Assembly (NCBI GenBank): GCA_032249615.1
Contig: JAVVHH010000001.1
Location: 1-64,000, forward strand
Length of the DNA: 64,000 bases
Direction of reading: 5' to 3'
Source: JAVVHH01 sp032249615
Lineage (GTDB): Bacteria > Pseudomonadota > Alphaproteobacteria > Acetobacterales > Acetobacteraceae
The position numbers and the translations under genes are program-made. Every line of letters begins with the position of its first letter. The stretch's first letter is position 1. Below, one piece after another: positions 35,821 through 44,695 of this stretch. The notes under the pieces were generated by a model, which saw nothing but the letters and a program-made list of their open reading frames with translations, ran no database searches and was not told the DNA's origin.

Positions 35821-38451
35821 TCATTCGAGCTGGTAGCCGAACGCGCCGGATGCTTCGATGCCGACGCTCACATGTCGGATCGATTCACCCTCGGCTAGAC
35901 GTCCGAGCACCTGTGCCGAGAGGTCCGGCAACAGCCCGCGCGAAAGGATGTTCTCCACGTTGCGGGCTCCCGAACTGCTTTCCGTGCAGCGCTTGGCGAT
36001 CTCGTCGGCCAACTCGGGCTGCCAGGACATGGTGGCGCGATAACTTTCCCAAACGCGCTTGCGGATCCGCTCGAGTTGCATGTCGACGATGCGGCGGATG
36101 ATGGCCGGCGAGAGCGGAAAGTAGGGCACCAGCGAGACGCGGCCGAGGAACGCGGGCTTGAAAAATTTCGCCAATTCCGGGCGCAGCGCCTCGGCGAGCC
36201 CCGTCGCATCCGGTGCGCTATCCGGATCGGCGAACAGCTTGGCGATGAGATCGGTGCCGGCGTTGGACGTCATGATGATGACGGTGTTCTTGAAATCGAT
36301 GTCGCGGCCTTCGCCGTCCTTCATGTTCCCCTTGTCGAATACTTGAAAGAACACGTCCTGCACGCCCGGATGGGCTTTTTCCATTTCGTCGAGCAGGATC
36401 ACGGAGTAGGGCCGCCGGCGCACCGCTTCAGTAAGGATTCCGCCCTCGCCGTAGCCGACGTAGCCCGGCGGGCTGCCCATCAGCAGGCTGACCTTATGCT
36501 CTTCCTTGAACTCGGTCATGTTGATGACGGAGATGTTCTGCTCGCCACCATAGAGCAGATCGGCCAGCGCCAGCGCCGTCTCGGTCTTGCCCACGCCGGA
36601 CGTCCCCACCATCAGGAACACCCCGATCGGCTTGCGCGGATCGGTCAGCTTGGCGCGGGAGGTTTGAATCGCCTGCGCCACCGCTTCGAGCGCGTGCGGC
36701 TGCCCGATGACCCGGGCCTCCAGCCGCTCCTTCAGGTTCAGCACGGTGCGGATCTCGTCGCTCCGCATGCGGCCGGCCGGAATGCCGGTCCAGCTCTCCA
36801 CGATCTCGGCAACCGCCTGGCCGTCGACCACAGGATGGATCAGCGGATGCTCGCCCTGTAAGGCGTGCAACTCGGTCGTGAGCGTGGCCAATTGGTCGCG
36901 CGCGGCGGACTGGCCGACCGCGTCGCCGGTCGCCGTCTCCAGAATCTCGCGGGCCGAGGCCATGCCGGAGGTCAGCTCTTTCTCGCGGTTCCAGCGCTCG
37001 GTCAGCGTCCCCAACTGGGCCTGGGCGGCGTCCCGCTCGGTCTGCAATTCTTCCTGGCGCGCCTCGTTGGCGGCCCCGGCCAGAGCCTCCCGCTGCAGGA
37101 TACCGAGTTCGGTGTCGATCAGCGCCGTGCGGCGCTGCAGGTCCTCGATGGCGGCCGGCACGGCGGCCTGGCTCATGCCCACGCGGGCGCAGGCCGTGTC
37201 GATCAGCGACACCGCTTTGTCCGGCAGTTGGCGGGAGGGGATGAAGCGGGCCGACAGCCGCACCGCCTCGCTGACCGCCTCGTCGAGGATGCGCACCTTG
37301 TGGTGCTTCTCGAGCGTGCCGACGAGGCCGCGGATCATGGCGATCGCCATCGGCTCGGACGGTTCTTCGACGCGAACGGTCTGGAACCGCCGCGTCAGCG
37401 CCGCGTCCTTTTCGAAATACTTTTTGTACTCGGCCCAGGTCGTGGCCGCCACGGTGCGCAACTCGCCGCGGGCCAGGGCTGGCTTCAGCAAGTTGGCCGC
37501 GTCGCCTTGGCCAGCCGTCCCGCCAGCGCCGATCAATGTATGCGCCTCGTCGATGAACAGGATGATCGGCTTGGGGCTCGCTTTGACCTCTTCGATCACC
37601 GATTTGAGCCGGTTCTCGAACTCGCCCTTCACCCCCGCCCCGGCCTGCAGTAGGCCGAGGTCGAGTGTCCGCAGCGTCACGTCCTTCAGCGCGGGCGGCA
37701 CGTCGCCGGCGGCGATCCGCAGCGCGAAACCCTCCACCACGGCGGTCTTGCCCACCCCGGCCTCACCGGTCAGGATCGGGTTGTTCTGCCGCCGCCGGGT
37801 CAGGATGTCGATGACTTGGCGGATTTCGGAGTCACGTCCCAGAATGGGGTCGATCTTGCCGGCACGCGCTTTGGCCGTGAGGTCTTCGGTGAACTGGTCG
37901 AGCGACCCGCCGCCCCCGCCCGGAGCGCCGGCGGGGCGCTCGGCTCCCGGCTCGGTGGGAGTGGCGGAATCCGCCTCGGTCCCGCCCGCCGTGATCGTCA
38001 GCATGTCTTTCTTGAGCGCATCCGGCGGGATGCGCGCGAACTGGCCGGAGATTTCTCTCGTCCGGCGGGCTAGCGTCTCGTCGGCCAGCAGTGCCCACAG
38101 AAGATGCCCCGAGCGGACGCGGGGAAGGCCTTGCTCGACCGAAGCGAGCAGCCACGCCTGCTTGGCGGCTTCCACGATATCGGGCGACAAGCTCGGCGCG
38201 CGCGCGTTGCCCGTCTTGATCTTGTCGATCGACTTGTTGAGGTCCGCGCGTAAACGACCCTCATCGACTTCGTAATGACGCAAGATTGCTTCAATGTCGC
38301 AACCCCTCACGTCTAATAATTTGGCCAGCCAGTGCTCTATTTCAACATTGTAATGGCTACGCGAAAGCGTAAACCCCGCCGCTGCCTCGAGTGCGCGCCG
38401 GCATGTCTCATTGAGGCGCCCGACCAGCGCTTTCAGTTCCAGTGTGGCCAT
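35821..38451 (-). CDS. clpV: T6SS sheath-recycling ATPase TssH (ClpV)
   Basis: An 876-residue Clp/Hsp100 ATPase. The N-terminal domain (1-160) has the ClpV-type L-N-x-T-C-R-R-A-L-E-A-A opening that binds TssC. AAA domain 1 has Walker A G-E-A-G-V-G-K-T (229-236) and L-F-I-D-E-A-H; a coiled-coil middle region follows; AAA domain 2 has G-T-S-G-V-G-K-T and L-L-D-E-M-E-K-A-H. It unfolds contracted sheaths so that subunits can be reused. It is divergent from tssA across a 110-base gap that must hold both promoters, though I could not assign them. Confidence 0.96.
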   Translation of the reverse strand: MATLELKALVGRLNETCRRALEAAAGFTLSRSHYNVEIEHWLAKLLDVRGCDIEAILRHYEVDEGRLRADLNKSIDKIKTGNARAPSLSPDIVEAAKQAWLLASVEQGLPRVRSGHLLWALLADETLARRTREISGQFARIPPDALKKDMLTITAGGTEADSATPTEPGAERPAGAPGGGGGSLDQFTEDLTAKARAGKIDPILGRDSEIRQVIDILTRRRQNNPILTGEAGVGKTAVVEGFALRIAAGDVPPALKDVTLRTLDLGLLQAGAGVKGEFENRLKSVIEEVKASPKPIILFIDEAHTLIGAGGTAGQGDAANLLKPALARGELRTVAATTWAEYKKYFEKDAALTRRFQTVRVEEPSEPMAIAMIRGLVGTLEKHHKVRILDEAVSEAVRLSARFIPSRQLPDKAVSLIDTACARVGMSQAAVPAAIEDLQRRTALIDTELGILQREALAGAANEARQEELQTERDAAQAQLGTLTERWNREKELTSGMASAREILETATGDAVGQSAARDQLATLTTELHALQGEHPLIHPVVDGQAVAEIVESWTGIPAGRMRSDEIRTVLNLKERLEARVIGQPHALEAVAQAIQTSRAKLTDPRKPIGVFLMVGTSGVGKTETALALADLLYGGEQNISVINMTEFKEEHKVSLLMGSPPGYVGYGEGGILTEAVRRRPYSVILLDEMEKAHPGVQDVFFQVFDKGNMKDGEGRDIDFKNTVIIMTSNAGTDLIAKLFADPDSAPDATGLAEALRPELAKFFKPAFLGRVSLVPYFPLSPAIIRRIVDMQLERIRKRVWESYRATMSWQPELADEIAKRCTESSSGARNVENILSRGLLPDLSAQVLGRLAEGESIRHVSVGIEASGAFGYQLE

Positions 38452-38561
38452 ACCCTAAAAACCACTCCCAGTCGCGCTGTTTCTCATGTCGTTACTACAA
38501 GCTAAAGGTATCGCGCGGGGGTGTCTAGACCCAGACCGCCTCGAATCAGGAGCGAAGTATC

Positions 38562-39686
38562 GTGTCACCCGACTTGAACCTGGACGTCCCATCGTTGCTC
38601 GCGCCGTTCGAGGGCGAGTCGCCGTGCGGAACGGATCCGCGCGAGGACGCATCCGGGCAGTCTCTCTACTACCGCCTGCGCGATGCGCGCGCGGAGGCCC
38701 GCGATGCCGAGCGCCGGGCCGATGGCGGCGATGGCGATGACAGCGGCGCGTCGCCGCAGCAATGGCGGACCGTGCGCGAGCTCTCGACCAAAATCCTGCG
38801 CGAGCGCGCGAAAGACCTCGAAGTCGCGGCGTGGCTCACGGAAGCGCTCGTCCGCGAAGCGGGGGTCGCCGGGCTCACGGCGGGAGCCACGATCATGCGC
38901 GAGTTGGCCGCCGCGTTCTGGGACTCGGGATTGTTCCCCACCCCGGACGAGGATGGCATCGCCACGCTCGTCGCGCCGATCTCCGGCCTGAGCGGCGTGA
39001 CCTCGGAAGGAACGCTCGCGCAGCCGCTGCGCAAGCAGGTGATGTTCACCCGCCCCGACGGTTCGGAGGTCACGTTCTGGCAATTCGCCCAATCTGTCGA
39101 GGTAGAAGGGATCGGCGACGCCGCCCGCAAGAAGGCGCGTCTCGATGCCGGCGTCCCCGTGTTCAGTGCGCTCGACAAGGAAGCCAGATCCGCAGGCGCC
39201 AAGCATTTCGTGGCACTTCGCGGGCAGCTGGACGAGGCCCTGCTGGCCTGGAACACGATGGCGTCGGTGTTGGACGAGAAAGCGGGGGTCGATGCTCCGT
39301 CCACCGGCCGGGTGAAGGAATTGCTCGCGAGCTTCGAGGCTGGCATCGGCAGCTATGCGCCGCCCCGCGTCGCGGGGGGAGCCGAGGAGGAGCAGGCAGC
39401 CCCCGAGCAAACCACCGCCGAGCCCGGCGCCGCCGGTCCGGTGCAGATGGTCGCGGCTTCCCGTCCCGTCACACGCGAGGACATGCTCGGCGAGCTCGCG
39501 CGCATCGCCGACTACTTCCGGAAGTCGGAGCCGCAATCGCCGCTCTCGCTCACCTTGGAAGAGGCGGTTCGGCGGGCCCGGTTGAGCTGGCCCGAATTGC
39601 TGGCGGAGGTCGTGTCCGACACGGCGACCCGCAACGCGATGCTGACGCAGCTGGGGATCCGTCCTCCGCCGCCGCCGGAGGCGTAG
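38562..39686 (+). CDS. tssA: T6SS cap/priming protein TssA (ImpA N-terminal family)
   Basis: A 374-residue protein with the ImpA N-terminal domain (about 8-130; L-L-A-P-F-E-G-E-S-P-C-G-T-D-P-R near the start, then D-L-E-V-A-A-W-L-T-E-A-L). The C-terminal region (from about 300) is helical with I-A-D-Y-F-R-K-S-E-P-Q-S-P, the conserved end of short TssA proteins. TssA coordinates tube and sheath polymerisation. It starts at GTG with AGGAG nine bases upstream, is divergent from clpV, and is convergent with the caspase gene, 7 bases away. Confidence 0.92.
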   Translation: MSPDLNLDVPSLLAPFEGESPCGTDPREDASGQSLYYRLRDARAEARDAERRADGGDGDDSGASPQQWRTVRELSTKILRERAKDLEVAAWLTEALVREAGVAGLTAGATIMRELAAAFWDSGLFPTPDEDGIATLVAPISGLSGVTSEGTLAQPLRKQVMFTRPDGSEVTFWQFAQSVEVEGIGDAARKKARLDAGVPVFSALDKEARSAGAKHFVALRGQLDEALLAWNTMASVLDEKAGVDAPSTGRVKELLASFEAGIGSYAPPRVAGGAEEEQAAPEQTTAEPGAAGPVQMVAASRPVTREDMLGELARIADYFRKSEPQSPLSLTLEEAVRRARLSWPELLAEVVSDTATRNAMLTQLGIRPPPPPEA

Positions 39687-39693
39687 CCGCCCG

Positions 39694-42600
39694 TCAGGCG
39701 TGCGGTTGCGCGACCGGAAAGGCGATCAGCTCGCCCGCGGCCTGGAAATGCGCACGCTGGCTGTGGCGGCGCTGGGCCGCGAGCGTGCCGACCCGGTCGC
39801 GCACGTAGCGGCATAATTCGAGGGCATCCAGCACGCCGCCGCTGGCCGGCGCCAGGCCGGTCAGCCCCTCCTTGACCGCGTGCCCGAACACGCCGTTCAC
39901 GTCATCATAGCCGTCGAGAGCCTCCTCGTCGGAGCCGGATGCGGTCAACACGTAGCGGCCGGTCTCGTGCCCGAGGCGTCCGCCAACCTGCAGGTCGATC
40001 GCGTTGGCAAAGCACGTGTCCAGCATCAGCAGCGTGCGCGCCGCGCGGATGTTGGACAGCAGCCCGACGATGTCGTCCGCCGGCAGGCAGCCCTCCCCCC
40101 GATCGAGCGCGCCGTTCGCATCGGTCACATTGGCCGTCACGAAGGCATAGTCGCCGCGGACGGACACGCCGTGACCGGACAGGTAGATCAACACGGCGTC
40201 GTCGCGTTCTGCCCGGAGCGCGATGTCCATCAGCGCGTTGCGCACCGCGTCGCGCGTTGCCGCCTCGTCGCGGAGAACGATCGGGGTGGCCAGCGCATCG
40301 TAGGCGCGCGGCAGCACTTGCGCGATCGTGGTCGCGAAGGTGCTCGCGTCCGACACGGCATAGCGCAGCGCGGGGATGGTCCCCGTGTAGCGGTCGATGC
40401 CCGCCGCGAGCACGCGCAGGGTCCCCGGGGTCGTGGCCGGGGCGGTCGCAGCGGCGGGCTCGCCCGGCGCGGTCAGCCGCCGGGTCACGACCACAGGCGC
40501 CGTCCGGTTGAAGCTGTTGGCGGCGCCGTAAGCGCGGAACTCGATCCGCGCCTCCTTCGACGGCAGGAAAACGATCTGCTCGGCCTGGGCGCCGGGCTTG
40601 TGGAACGCGCGTCCGGCGTTGATGCCATTGACGAACGCATCGACCATGACCGGCGAGAATGAGGCCGAGACATCCAGCCGGACCCGGACCGCCTGCGTCG
40701 CGGGGTCGACCTCCACCGCGCCGCTGCCACCGGGCAGCGCGCGCTGCAGATCGTGGCAGGCCGCCGGCGCGGGAGGGTCCGGCTGGCTATCCAGCGTCGC
40801 GAGAAGGCGGGAGCGGCGCGCCCGCTCGGACACGTCGTCGCTGCCGCAGATCTGCAGCACCCGGATGGTGGGGGCGGTGTCGGCCGCCGCGGCCTTGAGC
40901 GCGGGCGCCACGTTTTGCCCCGCCTCGGCCCAGTGCGCGCCGGGCCGGGCCATGCCGCTCACGGCGGCCGGATCGTAGAGCTGGCGGTAGTGCTGGTCGA
41001 TCGTCATCCAGCGGCTGGTCAGCGCCGCGGGATCGCTGCTGTCGTAGCGCCCGTTCTCGTGGAGGCCGACAAGGGTCTCGCCGCCGAGGTCGCTGTAGGC
41101 GAAGCGCCCGTCGTTACGCCACGCGACCCATTTGCGGCGGTCCTGCTCGACGAAAACGCCACCGAGTTCGTGCAGCAGTGCGCCGGACGCCAACCCGTAC
41201 CATCGCAATGTCCCGTCGCCATGCGCCGCGACGATGATCCGGCCGTTGCCTGCGAAGCCGACCGCCCAGGCGGGGGTCGCGAGAAGGCGGCGCGCGAGCT
41301 CCGCCCCCTTGGCGTCGAGCAGAACGAGCGTCTCCTGCGTGCCGATCACAATCTGGCCGGTGCCGGGCGCGACGTCGCTCGACCGCACCCGCTCGCCGCG
41401 CCGCTCGAGATCGGGCGGCAGGCGGGCGAGGCCGGGTCCCGGCCTGTGCGAGGCCGTGCGCGGGGACGCCTCGGACAATTTGAGCTGCGCCAAGTCGAAC
41501 CGCAGCGGTGGCTGGCCGGTCCCCGCCTGGAACTCCACCGCTTCGCCTGACTCGTCCACCTTCCAGCGGAGGCGTTCCGTCTCGCGGAAATCCAGCCGCT
41601 CCGACCGGCTCGCGTCGACGGTCAGCCGCATGGCGGCCCGCCCGACGGCGACCCGGCCCCAGCTCGCATCGGTGCTGCCGAACACCACCCCGCCGGCCGG
41701 GTGCCGCGACAGGCTGGCGAGACTATCGTGGGCGACGAGCGCGCTGAGCGGATGGCCCGCCTGGCCGCCCTGCCATGCCAGCAGGAGATTGCCGCCGCCC
41801 GCCCTCTCCATCGTTCCGCCGGCGAACAGCCACTCGGCGCCATCGCCGCCCGTGCCCCAGGCGACGAGCGCCAGATTGCCGGGCCCGAACTCAGGCGGTG
41901 GCTCGATCAGGTTCAGGCGGCTGCTCTTTTGGTCGAGAACGGCGACGCTCCGGCGGTCGGAGAAGCCGATGGCGATGCGGTCGCCCGCCGCCGAAAACGC
42001 GAGCGACACCGGGCGACCCGGCAGGCGGCTTTCGAGCGACGCGGCCTGCAGCCTTGCCTCTTCCGTGACCGGGTAGAGCCGCAGAAGGTTCTTCTGCAGC
42101 AGCGTCGCGATGCTGCCCCCATCGGGCGAGAAGGCCACCGCAACCATCGGGTTCGAGGGGTCGGCCGCCGACGCGAACCCGATCTTGACCGCGAGATCGG
42201 CGTCGTAGCGCAATACCGCGAGCCCCTCGAGCTCGGTGGCCAGCGCGACCACGCCGCCCCGAGGCGAGACGGCGAGCCCCGGATAGCGCCAGGCGTTGCT
42301 GGGCCGGCTGCCGATCGCCCGCCGGATCGCCCCGGTTGCGACGTCGAAGACGTAGATGATGCCGCGTGGCGCGCTGACCCAGTCGACCGCGGTGACGAAC
42401 AGCAGCGCCGCATCCGGCGAGAAATCGAGCGCATCGATGCTGCCCACCTGGCCCTCTCCCAAAGGCGGGTGCCAGCGCCGGAGCAGCCGCCCGGTCTGGC
42501 CGCTCCAGATTCGGATGGAGCGGTCGGCACCGCCCGTGGCGACGAGAGCGCCGTCTGCCGAAACCGCCGTGGCCCGCACGGCGCCGAGATGGGCCGTCGT

Positions 42601-42759
42601 ATCGGGCAGCAGCATCGGATCTTGCGAAGGCTGCGGTCTAATTTGTCCCCTAGCCGACGGCGGAAAACCGGCCAGGGCCCCGCCGGCGCAGGCGGCGCCC
42701 ATCGCGAGGGCCGTGCGGCGACGGATGGCGAAAGGGCCAGGGACGTGGGGACCGGTCAT
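39694..42759 (-). CDS. Exported WD40-repeat protein with C-terminal caspase (C14) domain
   Basis: A 1021-residue protein. An N-terminal Tat-like signal (I-R-R-R-T-A-L-A-M-G, ending near S-A-R-G|Q at 38) indicates folded export to the periplasm. WD40-type repeats fill about 55-330 (for example T-G-G-A-D-R-S-I-R-I-W), with more beta-propeller-like sequence to about 570. The C-terminal caspase-like domain (about 780-1000) carries both catalytic residues: His863 in L-S-G-H-G-V and Cys916 in L-D-T-C-F-A. The ATG overlaps the stop of the lipoprotein gene (ATGA). This looks like a metacaspase-type protease with a sensor propeller; substrates are unknown. It is next to the T6SS but is not a known T6SS component. 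Confidence 0.85.
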   Translation of the reverse strand: MTGPHVPGPFAIRRRTALAMGAACAGGALAGFPPSARGQIRPQPSQDPMLLPDTTAHLGAVRATAVSADGALVATGGADRSIRIWSGQTGRLLRRWHPPLGEGQVGSIDALDFSPDAALLFVTAVDWVSAPRGIIYVFDVATGAIRRAIGSRPSNAWRYPGLAVSPRGGVVALATELEGLAVLRYDADLAVKIGFASAADPSNPMVAVAFSPDGGSIATLLQKNLLRLYPVTEEARLQAASLESRLPGRPVSLAFSAAGDRIAIGFSDRRSVAVLDQKSSRLNLIEPPPEFGPGNLALVAWGTGGDGAEWLFAGGTMERAGGGNLLLAWQGGQAGHPLSALVAHDSLASLSRHPAGGVVFGSTDASWGRVAVGRAAMRLTVDASRSERLDFRETERLRWKVDESGEAVEFQAGTGQPPLRFDLAQLKLSEASPRTASHRPGPGLARLPPDLERRGERVRSSDVAPGTGQIVIGTQETLVLLDAKGAELARRLLATPAWAVGFAGNGRIIVAAHGDGTLRWYGLASGALLHELGGVFVEQDRRKWVAWRNDGRFAYSDLGGETLVGLHENGRYDSSDPAALTSRWMTIDQHYRQLYDPAAVSGMARPGAHWAEAGQNVAPALKAAAADTAPTIRVLQICGSDDVSERARRSRLLATLDSQPDPPAPAACHDLQRALPGGSGAVEVDPATQAVRVRLDVSASFSPVMVDAFVNGINAGRAFHKPGAQAEQIVFLPSKEARIEFRAYGAANSFNRTAPVVVTRRLTAPGEPAAATAPATTPGTLRVLAAGIDRYTGTIPALRYAVSDASTFATTIAQVLPRAYDALATPIVLRDEAATRDAVRNALMDIALRAERDDAVLIYLSGHGVSVRGDYAFVTANVTDANGALDRGEGCLPADDIVGLLSNIRAARTLLMLDTCFANAIDLQVGGRLGHETGRYVLTASGSDEEALDGYDDVNGVFGHAVKEGLTGLAPASGGVLDALELCRYVRDRVGTLAAQRRHSQRAHFQAAGELIAFPVAQPHA

Positions 42760-43535
42760 GCCTCCCGCACGGCGGCGGAGGGTAGCAGGCTTGAGATGAC
42801 GTCGAAGGCGCGTTCGCGCACGGAGGAATCGACGGTCGCCGCCTGCGTGACGAGCGCCTTTTGGTTGGTCTGCACGGTCCGCCGAACCTGCGCCACCTCG
42901 GCCCGGCGCGGCGAGGACACCGGCTCGGCGCCCAGGCGCGTGTCGACGTCCGCAATCGCCGCTTGGAAACGCTGGGCTCGGGCGCTCAGCTGCGCATTGA
43001 CGTCACGCGCGACGGCCGCGTCCGCGAGCGCCTGCGATCTGATCTCGGAGGCTCGCTCGGTCGCCTCCGGGCGCGTGATGCGCCGTGCCCGCAAGTCGCG
43101 GCGCAAGTGGGCAATCTCCTGCCGACGGCAGCGCACGAGACCGTCGAAGCTGGCTGCGAAATCCTGGATCAGTGCCGTGTCCTGATTGGCGCTGGCGGAC
43201 AGGTCTTGCAGCATCGAGCCGAGACTGGAGGCGAGCGAGCCGACCGAAGGGATTTGAGAAGCGAGCGAATTGGTAAGGAGCCGGCCGAGCTCGGAGTTGG
43301 CGGCCGACGACGCGCCCTCGAGCGATTGCCGGTTCCGCTCGTTCGAGACTGCGTCCTGGCTGACGGCATAGAAACGCTGCCGCTGGCCCGAGCACGCGCC
43401 GTAATCCGGCGGCGGAGCCGGGATTCCCGAGTTGGCCGGGCCGAACTGTGGGGCGCAGCCGACAAGGCCGGTCGCCCCGATCGCCAACCATGTCGTCGCT
43501 GCCGCCACCCGGACGAATCCAAGCCTGGATGGCAT
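42756..43535 (-). CDS. Lipoprotein of unknown function paired with the caspase gene
   Basis: A 259-residue protein with a type II signal peptide and lipobox L-V-G-C (Cys27). The mature part is helical and Gln/Arg/Ala-rich, with heptad-like stretches at about 130-235 that could form a coiled coil. A short Pro-rich segment follows the lipidated Cys. It overlaps the caspase gene by four bases, so the two proteins are made together and probably interact in the periplasm. I do not recognise a family. Confidence 0.75.
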   Translation of the reverse strand: MPSRLGFVRVAAATTWLAIGATGLVGCAPQFGPANSGIPAPPPDYGACSGQRQRFYAVSQDAVSNERNRQSLEGASSAANSELGRLLTNSLASQIPSVGSLASSLGSMLQDLSASANQDTALIQDFAASFDGLVRCRRQEIAHLRRDLRARRITRPEATERASEIRSQALADAAVARDVNAQLSARAQRFQAAIADVDTRLGAEPVSSPRRAEVAQVRRTVQTNQKALVTQAATVDSSVRERAFDVISSLLPSAAVREA

Positions 43536-43608
43536 CGCCTATCTCCCGATCGTTATTGCAACAGAATTGCGCACTCAACCGGTTAAAGGCAACACGGCCG
43601 CCGACCCG

Positions 43609-44250
43609 CTACTGGCTCGCCCAGATGATGCGATGGAGCCAAGCGACCTCCGTCACCTCGAAGCTCCGGTCGCGATGCGCCGGGTTGAGGCTCTTGAGTT
43701 CGATGCGCTTGGCCGATTTGCGGGTGAGCTGCTTGGCCATGACTTCGCCGGCCCAGGTCTTCGCGACCACGCGGTCCCCCCGGCGGATGGGCGCGGACGG
43801 TGAGACGACCACCATGTCGCCTTCGCGGAACACCGGTTCCATGCTGTCCCCGGAGATCTCGAGCGCATAGGCGTTGGGGTCGCCGATCTCCGGCACGCTG
43901 ACCTCGTCCCAGCTGCCGCCGACCGGGAAGCCGCCATCGTCGAAGAAACCGTCGCCGCCCGCCTGCGCGAGCCCGAGCAGCGGGATTCGGTTCGGCAGCC
44001 GGATGGAGTTGACGGCCCGGGGCGAGCCGGTGACGAGCGCGGTGAACGCCTCCATCGACTCGCCGACCGCGCCGAGGACCTTGGCGATGCTCTCCGTGCT
44101 TGGCCAGCGAAGCCGGCCGTCCGGCATCCGGCGCTTGCTCGGATTGAACGTCGTCGCGTCGAGGCCGGACCGTTTGGCCAGGCCGGAGGGCGACAATCCG
44201 TGCTCCGCCGCGAGCGTGTCCAAGGCTCGCCAAATGTCATCGTGCTTCAT
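43609..44250 (-). CDS. LexA/CI-like transcriptional regulator with S24 peptidase domain
   Basis: A 213-residue repressor. Residues 1-75 hold a helix-turn-helix (G-L-S-P-S-G-L-A-K-R-S-G-L). The C-terminal S24 domain has an Ala97-Gly98 cleavage site, Ser136 in S-G-D-S-M-E-P and Lys173 in V-M-A-K-Q-L, the set needed for RecA-stimulated self-cleavage in LexA and CI. I prefer the ATG at 44250 to a TTG 36 bases upstream. It is divergent from a small gene and 73 bases upstream of the lipoprotein-caspase pair on the same strand, so it could control both. Not the housekeeping LexA on length and N-terminal motif. Confidence 0.85.
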   Translation of the reverse strand: MKHDDIWRALDTLAAEHGLSPSGLAKRSGLDATTFNPSKRRMPDGRLRWPSTESIAKVLGAVGESMEAFTALVTGSPRAVNSIRLPNRIPLLGLAQAGGDGFFDDGGFPVGGSWDEVSVPEIGDPNAYALEISGDSMEPVFREGDMVVVSPSAPIRRGDRVVAKTWAGEVMAKQLTRKSAKRIELKSLNPAHRDRSFEVTEVAWLHRIIWASQ

Positions 44251-44331
44251 AACAAAGAGTGTGCCTAGGAATTTAGACCGTGGCAACTGGGAAAATGAGC
44301 CTGGACGCTCTTGTTTGCGCGGAGCGAGAAT

Positions 44332-44346
44332 GTTCTTGTTTAGTTC
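44332..44346 (+). promoter_or_regulatory. SOS-type box GTTC-N7-GTTC
   Basis: GTTC at 44332-44335 and GTTC at 44343-44346 are separated by exactly seven bases, the alphaproteobacterial LexA operator consensus. A related sequence, GCTCTTGTTT at 44307-44316, forms a direct repeat with GTTCTTGTTT at 44332-44341, 25 bases apart. The box lies 18 bases before the small plus-strand gene and 82 bases before the S24 regulator. Confidence 0.6.
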
Positions 44347-44364
44347 TCATCAGAGGACCGCAGA

Positions 44365-44694
44365 ATGCAACCGTCCATCGAGCCCGCCCGCCCGTTTGCC
44401 TCCGTCGAGGCCGCCTGGTTTTCCACGGCCCGTGCTCTGCAAAGCGGACGGGGTGCGCACGACCACGTCGACGGAGTCCTCCGCTGCCTCGATCGGCTCT
44501 ATCGCAACCGCCGGATAGAACTGCTGCACGCGCGCATTCTGCGGATCTGGGGCGGCCGCGGCATCGCCCCCAACCCGGCCTATCCCCGCGAGCGCAGCGA
44601 CTGGCGGATTTGGCGGGAAGCGCTCGACCGCCTTGAAGGCCCGTTGCGCGCCCAGGGCATCGTCGTCCACTGCCAGCCCGCGCCGGCCGAATGA
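44365..44694 (+). CDS. Small protein of unknown function, possibly SOS-controlled
   Basis: A 109-residue basic soluble protein with no signal peptide. It is rich in Arg and Trp (R-I-W-G-G-R-G near residue 60, then W-R-I-W-R-E-A-L) and is predicted helical. GAGGA seven bases before the ATG supports the start. It is divergent from the S24 regulator and directly downstream of the GTTC-N7-GTTC box, so damage-inducible expression is plausible. It ends one base from the convergent phnM. I do not recognise the family. Confidence 0.65.
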   Translation: MQPSIEPARPFASVEAAWFSTARALQSGRGAHDHVDGVLRCLDRLYRNRRIELLHARILRIWGGRGIAPNPAYPRERSDWRIWREALDRLEGPLRAQGIVVHCQPAPAE

Positions 44695-44695
44695 T

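Noticed and set aside
44251..44286. Longer start (TTG) for the S24 regulator
   Set aside because: It adds 12 unconserved residues; the ATG precedes a typical helix-turn-helix start.
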